This document shows, piece after piece, positions 7,348-12,334 of a DNA stretch of 12,334 nucleotides (position 1 is its first letter; each line of letters opens with the position of its first letter). The notes under the pieces are model-generated. The model saw only the letters and a list, made by a program, of their open reading frames with translations. It was not told the DNA's origin and did no database searches. Source of the stretch: an uncultured Ruminococcus sp. (GTDB lineage: Bacteria > Bacillota_A > Clostridia > Oscillospirales > Ruminococcaceae); NCBI GenBank assembly GCA_947303535.1, contig CAMYYQ010000007.1, forward strand, positions 1 through 12,334, in the 5' to 3' direction. Position numbers and translations under genes: made by a program.

Positions 7348-8751
7348 TTACGGCTTTACCGCAGGAAGTGAGATAGTGACTTTAGTGCCCTTGCCCTCGC
7401 CCTCACTGTCGATATCCAGTTTTCCGCCGTGCATACTTATTATCTCATCAGCAACGGCAAGACCGATACCCGAGCCGCGGCGTGTGTGATTAGCCTTGTA
7501 GAATTTAGTCTTGACCTTGGCAAGGTCGCTCTGTTTTATGCCAAGGCCTGTATCCGCAACGGATACAACAACACTGTCTCCCGATTCATAGGCTTTTATG
7601 GTCACTGTATCACCTGCTGAGGAATACTTGACAGCATTGTCGATAACATTTATGAATACCTGCCTGATACGGTTCTTGTCGCCGAAAACGAAGGGGAGCA
7701 TCTCAGGCTCGTCATATATTATCTTTTTATCTTCACGCCTTGCCTTGTCGCTGTATATGAGTACAGCATCACCAAGCTCGGCGAGGATATCCATATTTGC
7801 ATTCTGAAGTGTGAAGTGTCCGTTCTGCATACGGGAGAAGTCAAGGAGCTCCTCAACCATTTGCGACAGACGCTCAGCCTCATTAACTATTACCTTGACA
7901 CCCTTTTTCATAGTATCGGGACTGCCGCCGCCGTCTATCATAAGAGTCTCAGCCCAGCCCTTTATGGCGGTAAGAGGCGTTCTAAGCTCGTGAGAAACGG
8001 AAGAAATGAACTCATTCTTCATAGACTCGGCATTTGAAAGTTCGTCCGCCATATTGTTTATGGCAGTACAAAGGTCGCCTATCTCGTCATCGCTGTCATT
8101 GTCGATTCGGGTCTTGAAATCGCCCATAGCGTATTTTCGGGCGATACCGCTTATCTGTCTGATAGGTCTTACGATAGAGCCTGCAAAATACAGACCCGTT
8201 ATGATTATTATCAGGATAATTATTATACATACTACAGTTACCGCAGCTGTATAGTTCTTTATGGTATTGTCTATGTCCGTAAGAGATGTTACCATTCTTA
8301 CTGCGCTGTATTCACTGCTCATTGAAGATATGGACTGTGATACTGCCAGAACCTTTTCTCCGCCGCCTATCTTGTAAACATGAGAGCCCTCGCCCGATTC
8401 CATAGCTTTTACGTAATCAGGCATCACATCGTCCGCATCGGGAGAAAATCCCGACGAGGTAAGCACGACTCTTCCCTTTGAGTTTACTGCCATAAGCTCT
8501 ATCTTGTCTTTTTCGTTGAAAGTTTCAAGCATATTTCTCATTTCCGATGAGAAATTCGTTGAGCTGTCCTGAGAATGCATACTGAGTATGCTCGTTACAG
8601 CATTCAGCTTTGAGACGATATACTGCTTTGCAGAGCTGTAGAAATAATTCTGTATCGCATAGACTATAGCCATTTCTATTACAAGCAGCGCGAGTACAAC
8701 AACGCCAAGGTTGTTGAATATCCACCGCTTTGTGATACTCTTTTTAGCCAT
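7348..8751 (-). CDS. Sensor histidine kinase (HAMP, HisKA, HATPase_c)
   Basis: Membrane-bound sensor kinase of a two-component system, 467 residues. Membrane helix 1 is at about 14-34 and helix 2 at about 168-191, enclosing an extracytoplasmic sensor region of about 130 residues that may be a PAS/Cache-like fold (KIELMAVNSKGRVVLTSSG resembles such a core; inference). HAMP follows at about 190-243. The phospho-acceptor is H254 in FISSVSHELRTPLTAIKGW. The ATPase domain has the N box around N368 and N372 (NVIDNAVKYS), the G1 box D400-T-G-L-G-I and the G2 box G426-S-G-I-G-L. All catalytic motifs are intact. The ATG overlaps the response regulator stop by one base (TAATG) and there is no good Shine-Dalgarno of its own, so coupling is likely. 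Layout and HAMP resemble PhoR/VanS/WalK-type kinases; the signal is unknown. Confidence 0.97.
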   Translation of the reverse strand: MAKKSITKRWIFNNLGVVVLALLVIEMAIVYAIQNYFYSSAKQYIVSKLNAVTSILSMHSQDSSTNFSSEMRNMLETFNEKDKIELMAVNSKGRVVLTSSGFSPDADDVMPDYVKAMESGEGSHVYKIGGGEKVLAVSQSISSMSSEYSAVRMVTSLTDIDNTIKNYTAAVTVVCIIIILIIIITGLYFAGSIVRPIRQISGIARKYAMGDFKTRIDNDSDDEIGDLCTAINNMADELSNAESMKNEFISSVSHELRTPLTAIKGWAETLMIDGGGSPDTMKKGVKVIVNEAERLSQMVEELLDFSRMQNGHFTLQNANMDILAELGDAVLIYSDKARREDKKIIYDEPEMLPFVFGDKNRIRQVFINVIDNAVKYSSAGDTVTIKAYESGDSVVVSVADTGLGIKQSDLAKVKTKFYKANHTRRGSGIGLAVADEIISMHGGKLDIDSEGEGKGTKVTISLPAVKP

Positions 8752-9452
8752 TACTGAATATCATTCCACTTGTATCCATAGCCCCATATAGTTATGATGT
8801 ATTTCGGGCTTGACGGTTCTTCCTCTATTTTCATGCGTATACGTCTGATATTTACATCAACGATCTTATCATCGCCGTAATAGCTCTCGCCCCAGATATG
8901 ATTGAGTATGCTTGCGCGGTCGAGAGCGGTATTCTTATTGTTCATAAAGAATTCGAGTATCTGATACTCTACCTGTGTAAGCTCTATCGGAACGCCGTCC
9001 TTTGTGACTGTTCGGCTTTTGAGATTGAGCACGAAAGGTCCGCTTTCTATGACAGACTGCTTTTCATTCTTGATAAAGCTCATGCACACACGTCTGTATA
9101 TAGCATCAACGCGGGCAGTAAGCTCGGAAGGCGAAAACGGCTTTGTTATATAGTCATCAGCACCTATCATAAGTCCGCTGACCTTGTCCATTTCCTGAGT
9201 TCTTGCGGTAAGCATTATGATACCGATAGTCGAGCTTTTCTCACGTATCTTCTTGCAGACCGTAAAACCGTCTATGCCCGGCATCATAATATCCAGCAGA
9301 ACGATATCGAAGTTGCCGTGTTCAGCCTCAAAGGTCTTGAGGGCAGCTTCTCCGCAGTTCACATCGACTACATCATAGCCTGCACGTTTAAGATTTATAA
9401 CAACGAATTCGCGGATAGTATCCTCGTCCTCGCATATAAGTATACGTTTCAT
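8751..9452 (-). CDS. OmpR/PhoB-family response regulator
   Basis: Cytosolic DNA-binding response regulator, 233 residues, partner of the kinase encoded directly downstream. The receiver domain (1-120) has the acidic pocket E8-D9 (ICEDED), phospho-acceptor D54 (VLLDIMMPG), T82 (IIMLTAR) and K104 (YITKPFSPSE). A winged-helix trans_reg_C domain follows at about 130-233, with LTQVEYQILEFFMNN, the recognition-helix region DDKIVDVNIRRIRMKI and the wing IITIWGYGYKW. A strong AAAGGAGTG precedes the ATG. It lies 33 bp after the lipoprotein gene with no terminator visible, so it is probably co-transcribed with it. Target genes cannot be named; the divergent region at 12180-12310 is one candidate to test. 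Confidence 0.97.
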   Translation of the reverse strand: MKRILICEDEDTIREFVVINLKRAGYDVVDVNCGEAALKTFEAEHGNFDIVLLDIMMPGIDGFTVCKKIREKSSTIGIIMLTARTQEMDKVSGLMIGADDYITKPFSPSELTARVDAIYRRVCMSFIKNEKQSVIESGPFVLNLKSRTVTKDGVPIELTQVEYQILEFFMNNKNTALDRASILNHIWGESYYGDDKIVDVNIRRIRMKIEEEPSSPKYIITIWGYGYKWNDIQ

Positions 9453-9485
9453 CTGTTTTCACTCCTTTGAACGAGTAAGTATATA

Positions 9486-10811
9486 TCAGTCTCTGAATCT
9501 GAATCCGATAGCCGCATCTGCGGGGGTCAGACTGAGGCCGTCGTTATCTGTATCGGGATTTGAAGGGATATACGCAAGACACGATGAATCTCCCTTTGAA
9601 TGCATGAGCATATATCCGCCTGTGATACGATCCTCACGGGACGGCTGATCATTCGCACAGTAAATACGCAGAAGCTCTCTTCCCATACCTTCCTTATCGT
9701 AGGAACAGAAAACTATCTCATCATTGACTACATCTCGTTTAACAGTGACTTTATTCTGCCATTTTTCAGGGAAAACGAAGATATATCCGTCATTTAGGCT
9801 GTAGTACGATGTATACTGCTGTTCAAGCTCGTAATTACTGTTTATATGCTTCCATTCAGTCAGTTTGAGCTGCTCGCCCTCGGCTAATGTCTCATAGCCG
9901 GGAGCTATGATCTGTTTCGGTATCTCGAGACTGCCGTCGCCGTCAACGTCAAAGCAGGTACAGCCAGCAGGACGTATAGTGGATTCAGACTCCTCGGGAG
10001 TCTCAAATACCTTTTTCAACACACCGTCCTTCATGTACAGAACATCGGTCTGAATGGAGCCTGCTCCCGATAAAGCGTCGATATACACACCCATTTCAGA
10101 ATCGCCGACCTTGCCGTAGCTTATGTTTTCAAACTCGCTGAACTTTCCACTGAGCTCAAGTGTCCTTTTGACGTACTTGCCTTTATCGTCAAGCTCATAT
10201 ACCTCTGCAAATGCAGGAGCCTCATTGACTGACTTTGCCAGTCTCAGGAACTCATATTCATTATCCATATCAAGGTCTTTTACATCAATGAACGAATATG
10301 AAGCCGAGAACGTAGGCGGCTTGGTAAGCTTTCCGTCGGCGTAGTTGTATATTGACACGTTCTTTTCGGAACGGTTTATCATGCTTGTGCCTATGATAAG
10401 GTTTATGCGGTCATTCGAGCCAAGCTTTGAGATGATGACCTTTTCTATCTCGCTGCCTTCCGCAGCATCGTCCCAGACCGAGGTCCAGTCGCCGTTTTTC
10501 TTATCGAGTATATTTATACGCAGCGGATTTTCATCGGCTGCGTGGTCTTTTCTCTCGTAAAAGACCAGAGCCTCATTGCCGCCGTCACCGTCAATATCCT
10601 CGACTATGAAAGCTGAAAGGTATTTACCTGTTTTAGGGTATTTAAGGCTTATCGCCGTACCGTGGGCAGTAGTCAGCGCAGAATATATCTGCTCCTGTTC
10701 AACACTGAGCTTCGGCGGAGCCATAAGCGTATCTATGCTTGCACCAAAGGTACAGCCGCTAAGCGCTGATGCTGTAAGCACAGCTGTCAGCAGCAATGAA
10801 GTTTTTTTCAT
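9486..10811 (-). CDS. Secreted lipoprotein with FG-GAP/VCBS-like DxDxDG calcium motifs, function unknown
   Basis: Not recognised as a named protein. The 441-residue product starts with a lipoprotein signal peptide: MKKTSLLLTAVLTASALSGC with lipobox L-S-G-C20. It should therefore be tethered to the outer face of the membrane. The mature part has acidic repeats of the EF-hand-like type found in FG-GAP/VCBS beta-propeller blades: D72-I-D-G-D-G-G-N-E80, D179-L-D-M-D-N-E-Y-E187 (degenerate), D288-V-D-G-D-G-S-L-E296 and D420-T-D-N-D-G425. Each of the first three is followed by a hydrophobic strand, consistent with a small propeller or repeat domain that may bind calcium (inference). No catalytic motif is seen. 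The start is 9 bp after the gltA stop and has no clear Shine-Dalgarno, which suggests reinitiation. It sits just before a two-component pair, so an accessory envelope-sensing role is possible but unproven. Confidence 0.88.
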   Translation of the reverse strand: MKKTSLLLTAVLTASALSGCTFGASIDTLMAPPKLSVEQEQIYSALTTAHGTAISLKYPKTGKYLSAFIVEDIDGDGGNEALVFYERKDHAADENPLRINILDKKNGDWTSVWDDAAEGSEIEKVIISKLGSNDRINLIIGTSMINRSEKNVSIYNYADGKLTKPPTFSASYSFIDVKDLDMDNEYEFLRLAKSVNEAPAFAEVYELDDKGKYVKRTLELSGKFSEFENISYGKVGDSEMGVYIDALSGAGSIQTDVLYMKDGVLKKVFETPEESESTIRPAGCTCFDVDGDGSLEIPKQIIAPGYETLAEGEQLKLTEWKHINSNYELEQQYTSYYSLNDGYIFVFPEKWQNKVTVKRDVVNDEIVFCSYDKEGMGRELLRIYCANDQPSREDRITGGYMLMHSKGDSSCLAYIPSNPDTDNDGLSLTPADAAIGFRFRD

Positions 10812-10820
10812 AATAAAAGA

Positions 10821-12179
10821 TCATTCGCGCTCTTCGAGCTTTATGTATTCCTTTTCCTTTGCGATAGCCTTGTAAGCAGGACGGATTATTCTTCCGCCTG
10901 TAAGTATCTCCTCCATGCGGTGAGCTGCCCAGCCTGCCATACGCGCAATGGCAAAAAGCGGAGTGAAAAGCTCATCAGGGATACCGAGCATTCTGTAAAC
11001 AAGACCAGAGTACATATCAACGTTTGCACACATGGTCTTTGTATTGCCCTTCATTTCGAGGAATATCTCCGGAGTAAGGCGTTCGATTGTTTCAAGAAGT
11101 CTGAATTCTGCCTCGATCTCCTTGCCCTTTGCAAGCTCGAAGGCTTTCTTCTTGAGGATAACTGCACGGGGATCGGAGATAGTGTATACAGCATGGCCCA
11201 TACCGTAGATAAGACCTGAATGATCGTTTGTCTCCTTGCGGATAGTCTTGCGCATATAATCGGCAACTTCGCCCTCGTCTTCCCAGTTCTTGATATTTGC
11301 CTTGAAATTGTCAAGCATATTTATTACCTGAAGGTTCGCACCGCCGTGGCGAGGTCCTTTCAGTGAACATATAGCTGATGAATAAGCAGAATAAGGATCA
11401 GTACCCGAAGAAGTAAGTACGCGGCAGGTAAATGTAGAGTTGTTTCCGCCGCCGTGCTCAGCCTGTAACATGAGCAGGCGGTCGAGCATCTGTGCCTCGT
11501 CCTTTGTGTACTGTCTGTCGGGACGGAGAAGCGAAAGTATACACTGAGCTGTGTTTTCCTCATAGTTGATAGGATGCATTATCATGCTCTGGTTATCGAA
11601 CACCCTGCGCTTTACCTGATAAGCGTTAGCCATGATAACAGGAAGCTTTGCGATAAGGCTCACAGCAGTGCGCATCTCGTTTTCGAGTCCCTTGTTCTCG
11701 CACTCGTCATCGTAGGAATACAGAGCCAGTACGGAACGTGCCAGCTTGTTCATGATATTCTTTGACGGTGCTTTGAGTATCATATCCTCAACGAAGCCGT
11801 TGGGAAGGTCTCTTTTTACTGAGATATATGAGCTGAATGTTTTCAGCTCCTTAGCGTTTGGAAGATGACCGAAAAGCAGAAGAAAAGCAGTTTCCTCATA
11901 TCCGAAGCGGTCGTCCTCTTCAACATTGGCAACAAGATCGTTGATATTGTATCCTCTGTAGATGAGCTGTCCCGGGATAGGTTCTCTTTCTCCCTCATTC
12001 ATAACATAACCGTGAACGTTGCAGATATTGGTTATTCCTGCCATTACACCTGTGCCGTCACTGTTGCGGAGTCCTCTCTTAACGTGATATTTTTCATAAA
12101 GTTTTGGATCTATAACGGTATTATCAGCAAGTCTGCCGCATAAATCTGTAATATTAGCCCCTGAAATGAATGAAGGCAT
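10821..12179 (-). CDS. gltA: Citrate synthase (Si-type)
   Basis: Condenses oxaloacetate and acetyl-CoA to citrate, probably to supply 2-oxoglutarate and glutamate in an anaerobe. Active-site elements are intact (numbered from ATG 12179): catalytic H242 (LQAEHGGGNNSTF), substrate-binding H329 and R338 (YGMGHAVYTISDPRA), and catalytic D388 (ANVDMYSGL). The HGGAN motif and the C-terminal substrate arginine in IARMAGWAAHR are also kept. At 452 residues it has an N-terminal region of about 50 residues ahead of the core. It is the Si-type superfamily, not the 2-isopropylmalate-synthase-like Re-citrate synthase of some clostridia. The start is ATG at 12179, with AGGAG 10 nt upstream; a GTG at 12188 is only 1 nt from that site. 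It is the first gene after a consensus promoter. A related 2-methylcitrate synthase activity cannot be excluded. Confidence 0.95.
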   Translation of the reverse strand: MPSFISGANITDLCGRLADNTVIDPKLYEKYHVKRGLRNSDGTGVMAGITNICNVHGYVMNEGEREPIPGQLIYRGYNINDLVANVEEDDRFGYEETAFLLLFGHLPNAKELKTFSSYISVKRDLPNGFVEDMILKAPSKNIMNKLARSVLALYSYDDECENKGLENEMRTAVSLIAKLPVIMANAYQVKRRVFDNQSMIMHPINYEENTAQCILSLLRPDRQYTKDEAQMLDRLLMLQAEHGGGNNSTFTCRVLTSSGTDPYSAYSSAICSLKGPRHGGANLQVINMLDNFKANIKNWEDEGEVADYMRKTIRKETNDHSGLIYGMGHAVYTISDPRAVILKKKAFELAKGKEIEAEFRLLETIERLTPEIFLEMKGNTKTMCANVDMYSGLVYRMLGIPDELFTPLFAIARMAGWAAHRMEEILTGGRIIRPAYKAIAKEKEYIKLEERE

Positions 12180-12189
12180 TATGATCACA

Positions 12190-12194
12190 CTCCT
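12190..12194 (-). promoter_or_regulatory. gltA: Ribosome binding site that fixes the gltA start
   Basis: AGGAG on the minus strand, 10 nt before ATG at 12179-12177. The in-frame GTG at 12188 is 1 nt from it and so is unlikely to be used. Confidence 0.75.
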
Positions 12195-12212
12195 AAAACA
12201 TATTCATTATTA

Positions 12213-12241
12213 ATTATACACCATCTTCGGCTTAATGTCAA
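12213..12241 (-). promoter_or_regulatory. Consensus sigma-A promoter for gltA and the minus-strand block
   Basis: On the minus strand, TTGACA (12241-12236) and TATAAT (12218-12213) are separated by exactly 17 bp. Both hexamers match the vegetative sigma-A/sigma-70 consensus perfectly. Transcription should begin near 12206, leaving a leader of about 27 nt with no room for a riboswitch. It is the strongest promoter visible in the window. Confidence 0.9.
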
Positions 12242-12257
12242 ATGTTATTTCGTATAC

Positions 12258-12282
12258 AAACCATTGTTAAAAACAAATGTTC
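12258..12282. promoter_or_regulatory. Two tandem AAC-N4-GTT dyads in the divergent promoter region (candidate operator)
   Basis: AAACCATTGTTA (12258-12269) and AAACAAATGTTC (12271-12282) agree at 9 of 12 positions. Each contains an AAC-N4-GTT dyad, repeated with a 13-bp period. They lie 16 bp upstream of the gltA -35 hexamer and 28 bp before the start codon of the rightward gene. The second, read on the minus strand, is GAAC-ATTT-GTTT, one base from the Cheo/LexA pattern GAAC-N4-GTTC. This is only a candidate binding site; the region is AT-rich, so chance is possible. Confidence 0.35.
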
Positions 12283-12297
12283 TTGTACACCATGACG

Positions 12298-12305
12298 AAA
12301 GGAGA
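12298..12305 (+). promoter_or_regulatory. Ribosome binding site for the right-edge gene
   Basis: AAAGGAGA, 5 nt before the ATG at 12311. It supports a real gene start there despite only eight codons being visible. Confidence 0.75.
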
Positions 12306-12310
12306 AACAT

Positions 12311-12334
12311 ATGAAAAAATACCTTGCTGCCGCG
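12311..12334 (+). CDS. 5' end of a probably exported protein, cut by window edge
   Basis: Only eight codons are visible, encoding MKKYLAAA. The two lysines after Met followed by a hydrophobic/alanine run resemble the start of a signal peptide or lipoprotein leader. A good Shine-Dalgarno site precedes it. It is transcribed divergently from gltA across a 131-bp intergenic region, so the two may share regulation. Its function cannot be told from this window. Confidence 0.6.

Noticed and set aside
8898..9470. + strand open frame (190 codons) opposite the response regulator
   Set aside because: Antisense to a complete OmpR-family gene, no recognisable motif, and no reason to prefer it.
12180..12310. 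Riboswitch or structured leader ahead of gltA
   Set aside because: The predicted transcript leader is only about 27 nt, too short for a known riboswitch, and no strong hairpin is seen.
1..12334. Mobile element, CRISPR array, toxin-antitoxin, phage or defence island
   Set aside because: No transposase, integrase, direct-repeat array, inverted terminal repeats or foreign-looking genes were seen; all but two or three genes are ordinary housekeeping families.

Overview
This window looks like an ordinary housekeeping stretch from a low-to-moderate-GC Gram-positive anaerobe of the Clostridia, most plausibly a Ruminococcus-like member of the Oscillospiraceae/Ruminococcaceae. That placement is inference from protein character (RecA, RimO, DUF1385, DtxR-like regulator), strong AGGAGG-type ribosome binding sites, a consensus sigma-A promoter and dense gene packing. 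No database search was possible.

Layout: the left edge (1-1172, + strand) carries the C-terminal two thirds of the chaperone HtpG, ending at a perfect bidirectional hairpin terminator (1197-1226). From there to 12179 all eleven genes lie on the minus strand with no gap longer than 48 bp. In transcription order they are: citrate synthase (gltA), a calcium-motif lipoprotein, an OmpR-type response regulator, its sensor histidine kinase, a DUF1385 membrane protein, prmC, recA, recX, rimO, pgsA and a small DtxR-family regulator. Several junctions are stop/start overlaps (TAATG at recA/recX and at response regulator/kinase, ATGA at rimO/pgsA, GTGGTAA at DUF1385/prmC). The divergent intergenic region (12180-12310) has an exact TTGACA-N17-TATAAT promoter reading into gltA, plus two AAC-N4-GTT dyads. 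At the right edge a second + strand gene begins (12311 onward) with a signal-peptide-like start.

How the genes relate: recA/recX form the usual recombinase-modulator pair. rimO and prmC both modify the translation apparatus (ribosomal protein S12; release factors). pgsA makes phosphatidylglycerophosphate. The two-component pair and the adjacent lipoprotein may form an envelope-sensing unit. The strongest promoter I can see is at 12213-12241, so gltA promoter activity could feed the whole block, but internal promoters inside coding sequence cannot be excluded.

No mobile element, CRISPR array, tRNA, rRNA, phage gene or defence island is visible. I do not see a clear new multi-gene system. The points most worth a second look are the DtxR-like protein that lacks the expected metal ligands, recA buried without a LexA box in a long collinear block, the lipoprotein/two-component arrangement, and the paired dyads in the divergent promoter region.
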